Source of the DNA: Phalacrocorax aristotelis
Lineage: Eukaryota; Chordata; Aves; Suliformes; Phalacrocoracidae
Direction of reading: 5' to 3'
DNA length: 64,000 bases
NCBI RefSeq assembly: GCF_949628215.1
Contig: NC_134288.1
Coordinates: forward strand, 7,695,682 to 7,759,681
Position numbers and translations under genes: made by a program. The first letter of the stretch is position 1. Each line of letters starts with the position of its first letter. Below the pieces are notes generated by a model that was not told where the DNA came from, searched no databases, and saw only the letters and a program-made list of their open reading frames with translations. Below are positions 35,001-45,700 of the stretch, piece after piece.

Positions 35001-37745
35001 GTGAGGAGAGGAGGGGGGCGGCGGCGGCGGGGCGGGCAGGCCGCGGGGCTGCGCGGGGCGGCGGGGCGGGCAGGCCGCGGGGCTGCGGGGGGCGGCGGGG
35101 CGGGCAGGCCGCGGGGCTGCGCGGGGCGGGGGGGGGGGCTCTGCGGGCGACCCGGGCTGGGCCCGGCGTCGGGGCGGGGCGAGGCGGGCTGGTGGGGAGC
35201 GGGCGCCGGGCAGCGCTGCTGGCGGCGTGGGACGGCGGGCTCTGTCAGTCCCTCGCCGGAGCGCCTGGTGCCGTCCGCGGGGCTGTAAGGGGTCGGAGCA
35301 GCGGGAGCTTCTTGCTCGTTTCCGTTGGAAGAGGAAAAGGAGGAATTTTTTTCCTCCTTTACCTCCCAGATAATCCCTCGTATTTGGGTAAACTGATAAC
35401 TACTGAAACCGATCTAAAAGCAAGCCGAAGAAAACAAGTGTTTTAGTGCCTCTCTAAAAGCAGAGTTGCTGCCATCCTTTTCCAGCGCTCAGGCGATGAC
35501 TTAACTGGCTTAGTCATCCTTTAAAGCTGCCTGTGAAAGTTTTGAAGGGCACGAGGAAGGCGATGAGCTGGGCCAGCGCATGTGTGCTTTACCTGCTACA
35601 GATCAGAAAGTAAAGGCAAAATTGCTGGTTTCCCCTGTGACTTGGGGAATTTTGTACTTCATCGATTCAAATTTGTCATTTGGTGACGTGTGGGAGAGGA
35701 GCTGCTTTTAGTGTGATTGGAAAAGAGGGATTGGCAGGAATGCGTAGTGAAATTGATCTTACAGTAAAAACATACTACAATTCAGTGTTCCCTTTTTAAA
35801 CAGAGGAGGGTTATCTGTACTGACAGTTCCTAAAGCAAATTTTCCCCACAGATTACTTCCCTGCAGCTTTGCCAGCAGCAATTGTGTAAGCAGCCTTTTT
35901 TTGCTTTTAACTGTCTTAATAAAATGAGGATTTTACTTTCAATTACCATTCTGTGGTAGCAGCTGTGGTTGCCACACAGATGTCACTGTTACTGTAAAAT
36001 TAAGAGTAAAGGAGATACTCAGAAGCCTGGGTGAGGCCCTGACTGTTTTTGTTAGGGTCTTAATGAAGATATACAATTCTTTTCTGACTTGGTTTTGGTT
36101 TTGATGCTGAGGTGATGATTAAATGATGACTTTGTGTGTTTAGCTATAGCTCAGCCACAGACCAGAATTCTGCTGTCTCTGTTTTTCAAACTCGGATGTG
36201 GGTAATGAGGGGGCACAGCTCTGTACACCCTTCCCCCCTCCCACCGGCTGATAGCAAGCAAGCTGCATTGGAAGGTGGTAGTGGTATAAAGAAGATAGTA
36301 GGCCATGGTCTCCTTAACTCATTAGTAAATTCACTTGTGCATGCTCCACTCACAGGTTTGAAGAGAGGACCAGAATACCGTCTCCTGCTAAACAGAGTAG
36401 CAGCACATCATCAGCTGGTGTTCGAGATTTTATAGGCATCAAAGCAAAACTTTTCAAGGCAGAGAGTGAATTTAGAGATGGAAGGATTTGTGTATGCCAA
36501 AGGAAAGCTCTTGTCAGCTGGAGGGACAGCAGAGGAACAAATACATTTTGTTTTTTCATTTATAGGGTGATGACAGAGGAAAAGCTTCATGGCCTGATTA
36601 GGGAAAAAACAGTCAGCCCTTCTGGCTATCCTATTCAGTTGATATTGTGAGGTTGAGGTTGTGAAGGGGTTTGAAAGCAGAGATAATTGAGATGGCGGGA
36701 AAGAGTCAGAAAAGGGTTACTGTGGTCAGGGTGGCAAGCTGCTTTGCAGCTGCATTTTGAGTAGGGCGGAGTTGAGTGGGTTTGTAGGGTAAAAGTGATT
36801 GCAAAACTGAATTGCAAGTCTGCTGCAAATCTGAACGAGGGCTCTGGGTCTAAAGGAATGCTGATGGAGAAACATGATGAAGTACCTGGTTGAGGAAGTA
36901 TTGGGGTGTTGGGCCTGAGAGAAATAGTGGGGAGAGATTTAAGTTTTTAGCGATGCTTTACTTTGAGGGGAGGGCATGGGCGTTTAATTTAGATGGTCCT
37001 GAGCATTGACCTCGGAAACCTCCTTCTCCAAGCATCACCACTTACCCCAGTTCCTGTGAAGTTTCACATGTGCATGTTTCTCTTTTGGCTTTTCTCTGGC
37101 AGCTATTTTGTGAAGGTGGCTTGGGCATGGACGTTCTGGCTTCTGCTGCCCTTCATCACTATCACCACCTACCAGTTTGCTGAGAGCAAGTTCCTCTATG
37201 GTCCCACGAAGAGCATTTTGACGGTGCTGCGGCGTCTCAGTGCACTGCTAGTGGGCACTGTCATCTGGTATGTCTGCACCAGCCTTTTCATGTATATCGA
37301 GAATCTCACTGGCATGTGCTCTACCTCAGGTGAACTCAGTGAGCCTCGCCGACTCTATACCACCAAGCAGGAGTGCCACCAGGACAACGGGATCTGGAAT
37401 GGTTTTGATATCTCAGGGCACTGTTTTCTGCTCTCGTACTGTGCCCTGATGATTGTGGAGGAAGTGGCTGTGCTGGAAGGCTTGTCCATAGACCAGAACT
37501 CTAAGCTGCATGTTGTGATCAACGGCCTGTTTGTTTCCTTGTGTTTTCTCACCATGATCTGGGTGTTCATGTTTCTCTGTACTGCTGTGTATTTCCATGA
37601 CTTCAGTCAAAAGCTTCTCGGTGTGCTGATAGGTCTGTCAGCTTGGTACGGGACATACAGATTTTGGTACTTGAAACCCTTTTCTCCTGGACTACCTCTT
37701 CCAAATATACCTTTAAGTTCAAAGAAACACAGTTACAGCAGATAA
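34828..37745 (+). CDS. FITM2: FITM2 (FIT2): ER acyl-CoA diphosphatase for lipid-droplet formation, 271 aa
   Basis: FITM2 is a polytopic ER membrane protein that cleaves fatty acyl-CoA and is needed for normal lipid-droplet budding and ER homeostasis. Coding exons are 34828-35000 and 37103-37745; the Val codon is split GT|C. The joined protein is 271 residues (human 262, from memory). Membrane segments are visible at about 24-38, 60-80, 99-122, 160-180, 195-220 and 228-248. The FIT motif FDISGHCF carries His164, and VYFHDFS carries His223. These correspond to the two catalytic histidines of the lipid-phosphatase-like fold (human 155 and 214), both shifted by nine. The nine extra residues fall in the loop between the second and third membrane segments. 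The start at 34828 matches the family's ME..ERC/ARC opening and has G at -3 and +4; no ATG lies in frame just upstream. The gene sits alone on the plus strand, convergent with GDAP1L1. Confidence 0.95.
35034..35135 (+). repeat. 34-bp GC-rich unit, three copies, in FITM2 intron 1
   Basis: A unit starting GGGCAGGCCGCGGGGCTGC begins at 35034, 35068 and 35102, giving an exact 34-base period. The units carry runs of three or more G and are followed by a G10 tract near 35129, so the plus (non-template) strand has G-quadruplex potential just after the splice donor. Confidence 0.85.
35136..37102 (+). other. FITM2: FITM2 intron 1 (remainder)
   Basis: The 2.1-kb intron ends with a strong pyrimidine tract (TTTCTCTTTTGGCTTTTCTCTGGCAG). 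I see no additional exon in it. The open frame running into exon 2 from 36993 is intronic read-through and not an alternative N-terminus that I can support. Confidence 0.8.
37103..37745 (+). CDS. FITM2: FITM2 coding exon 2 (terminal)
   Basis: This single large exon codes residues 58-271, including both catalytic histidines and five membrane segments, and ends in ...HSYSR with TAA at 37743-37745. Downstream AATAAA words at 40988-40993 and 41636-41641 lack convincing GT-rich elements, so the 3' UTR end is not resolved. Confidence 0.95.
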
Positions 37746-39053
37746 AATAAGTTTTAAAATTTTTGGATTTTGCTTTCAGTACTGGAGTAGTGGAATGTAG
37801 GACTGGTTACTGTATTTACACTGTAAGGAACAAGGTGATGGGCTGGAGGAAACCAAATCGGTACTGGCCAATGGCTGGCAGGTATAAGCAAGCTGCTTAT
37901 TTGGGAGAAAAAATTGGTATTGGAAGAGGTCTGCTCTTGTGATGGAGCTGATGACTGGCATGCTCAGCAAAGATACCAGAAGTTGAATCTGTTTTCTTAC
38001 TAACAAATGGAGGAGCAGATCCAAGGCTGACACAGGCCTTTGCTCTTTAAGAGCGTGACTGATCTCAACCTAATTCTCCCTCGTTCTTTTTGATTTATGT
38101 CATTATATTATATATAATATCATGGATATATTATATCATGGATGATCCAAACCTCATACTTATTTTTTTTTAATACTCCTGTTTGTATTGCCTTACAGGA
38201 AAGCTCTAATAATGACAGTGCTGCTAAGAGTTGCAAAAATAACAATACTTGTTAAAGCAGTATCTTGCTCTGTTGTGAAACTAGAATGTCTCATGTTATC
38301 AAGTGTTAAATACACTAACCTGCCACAACTGCTTCTTAGTCATCTGCACCTTCTGCAACAAAAAGCGTAAATCAGAGATGTAGTGTCTTAAGCAGACTGT
38401 GACTTTAAATTCATGCCTGTCTTTGAAAAGGAGACTCATGAAAAACAAGCCTTAACTTTCTCCTATCTGTAATAATATTTTGTCATTTTATTCTTGACAG
38501 AAAAAACTGCTTCCAATTTTGCTAAGACGTCTAATGTGATAATTTTATATTAATTTATAAAAAAATCTTACGAGTTGCACACTTTGCAACAAGAAGTACT
38601 TTGTGGTATGTTTCTTCTAGAAGAACAATGAAATTCTGGTGTTACGAACAAGTTAGCTTAGCCTGCTATTTCCCAAATAGCCTGCTTGGTAATGAATGAA
38701 TTGTTTATCCTAAGAGCTGCAAAGCAGTGTGCCTGAAGCAATATGTACTCTTGCTTATCCAGCGATATTAAGAAGCTACTTAATTTTGATTGCATGTAAA
38801 GCTGTGGCCACTTTTGGTGTGGCTGGAAACCCACTACTGACTAAAGCACTACTATTATGTAATGAATAGCTATGAGATGGGATGGGTTTATTCATATCAA
38901 TTGGACACTTAGCAGTTTTTACCTGGAAGAGCTTTTTATTATTTCACAAAGACTTATTCATGATGCAGTTGCACAAAGTTGTTTGACAGTTGTAGTGATG
39001 AGCAAGACGGCCAGAAAGGTCTGTGGGCCAGGCTGTAGGTAGTGTCTGCTAAT
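37746..39053. other. FITM2 3' flank / probable 3' UTR
   Basis: This is AT-rich DNA without coding signal. It includes an AT low-complexity tract at 38099-38147 with two copies of a TATATTATATCATGGAT-like word. Part of it is probably FITM2 3' UTR, but no clear poly(A) signal marks its end. Confidence 0.5.
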
Positions 39054-39755
39054 CATAGAATTGTTTAGGTTGGAAAAGACCTTTAAGATCAAGTCCAACT
39101 GATAACCCAACTCTGCCAAGTCCACCACTAAACCATGTCCCTAAGTGCCCCATCTATATGTCTTAAATATCTCCAGGGGTGGTGAATCAGTCACTTCCCT
39201 GGGCAGCCTTTTCCAACGCTTGACAACCCTTTTGGTGAAGAAATTTTGCTTAATATCCAATCTAAACCTGCCCTAGCACAACTTGAGACTGTTTCCTCTT
39301 GTCCTGTTTCTTGTTACTTGGGAAAAGAGACCAACCCCCGCCTTGCTACAACCTCCTTTGAGGGAGTTGTAGAGAGTGATAAAGTCTCCCCTCAGCCTCC
39401 TCTCCTCCAGGCTAAACCCCCCCGGCTCCCTCAGCCGCTCCCCATCAGACTTATTCTCCAGACCCTTCACCAGCTCCATTGCCCTTCTCTGGACACGCTC
39501 CAGCACCTCAACGTCCTCCTTGTCCTGAGGGCCCCAAAACTGCACACAGTACTCGAGGTGCGGCCTCACCAGTGCCAAGAGAGCAAGCAGAGTTGATGTG
39601 TCTGTGGCGTTTGACTCCAGAGTGATTATTTTGCTGAATATAGGGTATGATGCACAGTAGTTTAGTCTTAGCACATTTCTCTTTGCCATCTCAACCGTTC
39701 TCTTCCAGCAAGAGAGTGGTAGCATTTGCAGTAAATACAGCAGTGTTAATTCCAT
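39054..39755 (-). mobile_element. CR1 LINE 3' fragment, inverted, downstream of FITM2
   Basis: The element is in minus orientation: its 3' end (AATCATAGAATTGTTTAGG...) is at 39054. The minus frame 39755-39273 gives the C-terminal reverse-transcriptase region ([54 protein letters not shown]). The part up to about 39600 is secure CR1; the last 150 bases continue in frame but with less certain match. Its 3' 280 bases are very similar to the copy at 34128-34405. Confidence 0.9.
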
Positions 39756-42700
39756 ACTTGTGGTCTGCCTCTGAGGAGAGGTAATTCACCTGAATTTCCA
39801 CTGAGTTCAGTGGCAAGTGGGAGTTGTTCGTTCTTAGGAAGTACAAATCATCTTTCAGAAATAAGCTGTTTCAGGAGGTTATGTATTTTTTGTTAAGCTC
39901 CTTTTGTTTTTGCATCAAATTGCCTTTTAAGCTGAGTCTTTGGAAAATTTGCACTGATTAACTCATATTGGGTTTAACTAAATTTGTTTAAACAATGCAA
40001 ATTCATTTGCAGATATTCTTTGATGTAGTGTAAGCCTGCTCCCAATAGAGCTAAGCTAGACTGCAAGCCACTTTCAACATGGAAAAGGATTATATACCCA
40101 GAAGGTTTTCTGATTAATTTCATTAAATTTAAGTTTCTATTTTAGGTTATCTTTATGTAACTTTGCTATATAGACAAAGCCTTGGAACAGGAAATGCTAT
40201 TTATTTAAATCAACTGACTTGCTGAAATTATGTTCAGTTTCACAGATGTTTTGTGCAATCACTACGTGGATATTTCTGTCTGCTTCTAACCTGTATCATA
40301 CAAACTTTTTATTAAGGAAATAATGTGGGGTACGGTTATGCTCAAAACTTTAAACAATGAAAGAAAAATACTTGAAAACTTTTATCAGTGTTGGTGTCAT
40401 TGAGAGTCTGTTTCTGTTGTCTGTAACTACAGTGCTGCTGCTTTTAATCTCCAGCTGACCGAATGATCCAGCCTCCCAGTATTTTTGATCATGCATCTCA
40501 GTAGTCACAAACTGACTTTGATAATTCTGCAGTATTTGGATGGGTTAACATAGCACAGGTTCTCAAAAGTGCAGGGTATAAAAAGAAATAATGAAACAAA
40601 AAAAACCCACCCATGCCTGACAAAAGCAGGTTTCCTAATGTGTGCCTGTTACACCACGCAGTTGATTTTGTAGACATGGGCAGTTGCTTATTGCAGCAAA
40701 ATGAAAGCCAAACCCATTGAAATAGGTGGGAGAATTCCTCTGGGCTGATACTGCTTAAGAGTTTAGAAATCTTAGTGCATGTGTCTTTCTCAGTGAGCCA
40801 GCTGGTGGCTTAGGAGGTTCCCTTGAGCTCCAGACCTTTTCTTTGTGCTTTTTGACTCTATTTCAGAGTAAGACTTTGCTTCCTTGCACTTCCACTGGAA
40901 GCTAAAGGTTGCAAATTTTCTGGTCGTGTATTTGCCATCACCTTTATCTGACTTCCCTCCCTCTCGCAAATACACATTTATCATTAAAATAAAAACGGGG
41001 CCTCTCTACCACAGATTTGCAACCAAAGAGAAACAGTGCTTTGAGTAGCTGGATTTGATGTCCTGTGCCAAGGGCACAAATAGGCTGTCAACAGGTATTA
41101 TTAATTTGTTTCAAGTTTTTTGGTTTTCTTTTTCTTTTCTGCATTAAAGTATTCCTCTTGTTCCAGCTAATTTTTCTTGTTCATGTTTGCTAATTTTTCA
41201 CTGCCTGTTTTGTGGGCTCTGTATCACAGTGCTTTCACAGAAGCAGCGTTTAGCCTGACTGATGTGGCTGAGGCAGTTCTTGGTGCCTTAAACACAGTCC
41301 TCTGCTGCAGCCAGCAAGGAGGGGAGTCTGAGCCACCACACAGTGGGAAGATAGCTGGATTGGGATTCATTTCACTCTCTGCTTACCTGGGACTCTTTCA
41401 AATGTTTGTGTCACTGGAGGCAAGATCGGGCAAACAGGAAAGTTTAGGTCTTTCATAAGAGCAATCTGAATGGTTGAGACTTTACATGTGTCTGAAATGG
41501 GGGTTTGATTCTTCCTCAAGGTCTTTGTTCAAAGCAAAGCTGTTCCACGAATGCTTCACTGGTGCTAAATGGTATTCTTGGTTTGCCAATTTATTTGTGT
41601 GTACCTAAACTTGGGTCATGGAGCAGCTGCAAAAAAATAAAATCCTGTTTCCTGCGTTGATGCATGGGAATACATGGCAAAGTGAGAAACACCCAGTTGT
41701 GCCTGTGGTGCACCCAGATGGAAAAAACTGTAGGGACTGCTGTCATTTATTAAATGGTTTGGAAAATCAGGCTTTAGTTGTGAACACAAGTCTATGGTCA
41801 CTTTTCTTAGTGAAATAAGGTTTGTTTTTTTCCACTGCAGCTTAAAGTATGTCCCAGCAGCTTCTCTACAATCAGCCTTTTCCAGCTCTTTTCCTTTGAT
41901 TAGTCTGTGTTTATCACTGTTTGCTCAGAAACCCATTTCCCAGGATTATCTCTTTTCATTGCTTCATCTTGCCTCCTGGAGCACAGATTAGTAATAAATG
42001 CTCTTCACCTCTGGTAAATGCATGATTTCTCTTTATTTTGTTTTCCCCTCTTTTAAGTATTTTGCCAAAGCTTAAGATGAAAGTAATTAATACTAGCAAA
42101 AAAAGCTGAACTCATAATTAACTGTTGGTAAAAGGAGTTGGTCTGTCACTGTAACGGTGTTCACCTGGGAAGAAGCACATGCTTAGTACTGGCCCTGATG
42201 TGCCTGAACTCATGGAAGGAAAGAGAAGGTAACGTGACAGCAGCTCTTGGTGCGTTGGGAGAGTTAGCTTTGCCCTCTTCTCAAAGGGCATGCACTGTAT
42301 TTCTGTAAAGGGGAGTTTCACCCACGTGTTTAGTAGGAAATTGTTAATGTATTTGAATGTGAGAAGAATACCTTAGTGCTTAAACAGAGTATGTGATGAG
42401 AACATAGAGGTTACGAGTTGGGAAAGCAGAAATGGAAATGACTATAGGGATTGAGTGCAGTCCCTGAAACTTCAGGCAATTATGTAGTAATATTTAGTCT
42501 GACAGATTATTTATTTTTGAACTACTGTCTGTCCATCTTAAAACACAGGCAATGCCCTGTGCCTTGTAACAAGCTGAATAACTTCTCTGTAAAGCTTTGG
42601 ATCTATAATATGGCACAGAAAATAAGCGGTAGGTGTAAAGCTTTACCAGCCTTTCAGGAGAGTTAAGTATCAAGGGAAAGAAGTACTCAGAAAAATGCCC

Positions 42701-45700
42701 TTTCTCAGTCGTGCTTTTCCTGACAATCTATCTAGTGGTAGGAGATCTGCAGTTACTAGTGGAGTGAGGCTGAAGAAGGGAAAGCGTGGAACAAAAGACA
42801 AATTATGATTATTTTTTAATCTCATATCTCTGAAGCCTTTTTCCGTGTCCAGTCTAGGCTCATTTTGCAGTTTTAGGTCGTGTATTTCCTCAGTCATGCC
42901 ATTTAACGCATTTAATCTGTGGGAAGCGTTGTTGATGTCAGAGCAATAAATAGGCATATCCTCAATGTAAATGTCAGCTCTCTTCTGAAATCTCTTCCCT
43001 GAATCTTGTGCGCCCTCTGTTCTGCGGAGCCTTCCCCGTCTTGTGGGGACTGGGGAGAAGAGCAGGGCCGAGAGGTTACACATGGTGTGACGGTATCAGC
43101 GACAGGCTTAACATCATGACTCAGTGCTGGAGAAAATTCAGCTAAAAAGGTTGTGGCTAAAAAGAGTTGACTCTGATGGAGAAAGCTGTGCAACATTAAT
43201 TGAAAATAAAGATGATATCAAGCCCTCAAAACCTGCTAGCCTTGTATCTAAATGCGTGAATTGTTGCACCCAAACCCAGCAGGATTGTGCTGATTCGGAA
43301 TGGCGCTCAGGGTCTGCCCTCTGTGTTTTGCAGATGACGGAAGCAAGCATGGATTTAATATGTGCTTGGTGGAGTGTCATTCTAGACCACAGCTCTTGCC
43401 AGCACTGTGCACTGTTGCTCCAGCTTTGCCATAGCCTGACCTGACCAGTTTGGTTTTTAGAAGAATGGGATTGATAGAGGTTTGAGTTTTTTAAGAGGTT
43501 TTTTTTTTTTTTGTCAGTTGATTGTCATATTTTGGAAGTTAAGAGAAAATACTATGCAGAGGGTTTTTTTGTTTTATTTTGTTTTCTAGGGGTTTTGGGT
43601 TTGTTTTTGTTGTGTTTTGTTTTTTGCTTGTGGCCAAGAATCCTCCCTGTTGCTGTTCTGTGGTGCTTGGCTCTGAGGGCATGGAATGGAAAGAAATTGC
43701 TTTTGGTAAGCAAAAATAGAAGAGTATTCCAGGAGGCTTGCAGCAGAGTGACATGACCTTGTGATGTAAAGAGCATGTGCAACACAGCGCTTAACCATGC
43801 AGAATACTTAGTTCTATGTCAAGAAGTGCCTGCAGCACCCTCAAACCTGGTTACACTCTGTTCTGATTGCAGAGTAGCTTTATTTGGATAATTCTCCTGG
43901 AGCTAAAAAGGATTTAGGTCGTGGGAGAGATGAGGTGCTGGTAGGAAAGGGCTGAGACAGGAGGCAGTGGAAGTAGGGGGTTGGACAGTGTTATTTTTAA
44001 AGAAGGGCTTCCTAAGTTGTCATTGGTCTGTGCTGTTAAGAGCTTTTTAGTGAGACACTCTCCTTCATTTCTTAGCAGTCCTTTCTCAGAAGGTGGAAAT
44101 GGGAGGTGCTGTGTCCACTGATGCAGAGTTTCACAACCCGTAGGCTACTGACGAGAGAAATGTCTCTGAAATCGGTCATGTATCCCTGGCTGGCTGCAGC
44201 AGGACAGGAGTCCAGAGAGAGGGAAGGGGTAGGATAGTAGAGAGCTGTAAGGAAAAAAAGCTGAAAGTAGATCATTGTGCTGAGGAGAAAGACAAAAAGG
44301 AAGAAAAAACAAGTGGGAGCTCCCAAGGAGTGGGTGGAGGTTGACACTTTGCTCATCGATGCTTTTCAGTATCGAAGTTGCGTGGAAATAGAAATAATCT
44401 GCTTTGGCAATGGCGTCTGTTGTCTGCAGGTAGAGCCTTGGCCTGCAGCACGCAGGTTATTGCAGTCCGCAGCCTGAGCTTGCCTTCGCTGCAGCTGCAG
44501 TGATAGACATCTGTTCTGACAAAGCAATTGTTCGTCTAAATTATTTATGGCATATGTGTTATTCTTTCTTTCACTGTGAGGCATTTAAAGCAGACTCTTT
44601 TCTCCCTGTTTAATCCTTCAGAAGAAAGCATGTAAAATGGGTAGTAAAAGACAATGATAGTAAATATGTCATTTGGAAATCAGCATGAGGGGAGAAAATA
44701 GGAAAATTGTTTGTCATGAATGTGCTTTATCTGAGTTCCGGTGGTTCTTTTACTGCTTCTCAAAACCTTAGATTCAGTATTAGAAAGAGCTTGCTCTGAA
44801 ACCTCTCTGATTTATCACTGAGGCCCTGCTTCAGGAAGTGCTTTAGGGATATGAAATCTGTCCCTGTTCACGACATACTTATGCAGATGTTTTCATTCCC
44901 ATTCATACCTGTGGATTTGAACCTCTGTCTGGGCGCAACCTGCTGAACATAGGCTGAGGACTTTATTCTGTCCCACCAAGGCAATAGTAGCTTTTCTGCA
45001 GACTTCTGTAGTAATAGCAGCTTTGCTGATGGCGTGAACAGATGTGAAATAACCCTCTTATCCTCCACTACACCTCCGCTAACTGCAGGTGTGGAGTTAC
45101 AGTAGTAAGCACTTAGGTTGTACGTTATTTCCTAGTTCTTTGGTTATTTAGTTTTTAATCCCATATTATCATATTTTATATTATCCCTGGCCATCTCAAA
45201 ATATTATCATATTATCCCATATTATTTTAATCCCATATATCTCTCAGGAACCTGAGAGGTTTAGTTGCTGTCATTGCCTGCATTGTAGAACCAGTCTGGG
45301 TGCTTGGCTTTGAACTTGTTAGCAGTGAATGCCATCAAATGCAACCTGATGTTAAGTATTTTCACAAGCTTTAATATTTTCTGTTTGCTGTTCTCAGGTG
45401 GGGAAGTCCTTCATTTATTTTCACAGCAGAAAGAGAGTTTCCCCTTGCTTGAAGGAGCAGCTCTTACACCATCCCCCTTTCCTCCTTAGCCAGGATACTG
45501 AAATTGCAGTTGGGTGGTAAGGGTGTTTTTTTTTCATTCAGAAATAGAGCAAGACTCGGCAATTAATTTTGGAGGGGGCCATGAGATGGTCACTAGGTAT
45601 TCTTAGGCAGCCCTTGATCTCAATTTTTTTGGCAACCTGTGACAGACAAGCCCTGTGGTGTGTTCCGTGTCCTCTGGCAAGCTTGGTTTTGAAATCCTTT

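Larger units (their letters stand above)
34560..35300 (+). promoter_or_regulatory. FITM2: CpG island promoter of FITM2
   Basis: This stretch is extremely GC-rich with dense CG dinucleotides, unlike the AT-rich DNA around it, and it covers the FITM2 start codon and first donor. No TATA box is evident, as usual for a housekeeping-type CpG promoter. An upstream ATG at 34693 opens a 30-codon frame ending at 34785, which would be a uORF if transcription starts before it. Confidence 0.8.

Noticed and set aside
36993-37102. Open frame extending FITM2 exon 2 upstream (would give a 250-residue alternative protein)
   Set aside because: The extension covers the intron's pyrimidine tract and AG acceptor, and the known family N-terminus is found in the CpG-island exon at 34828.
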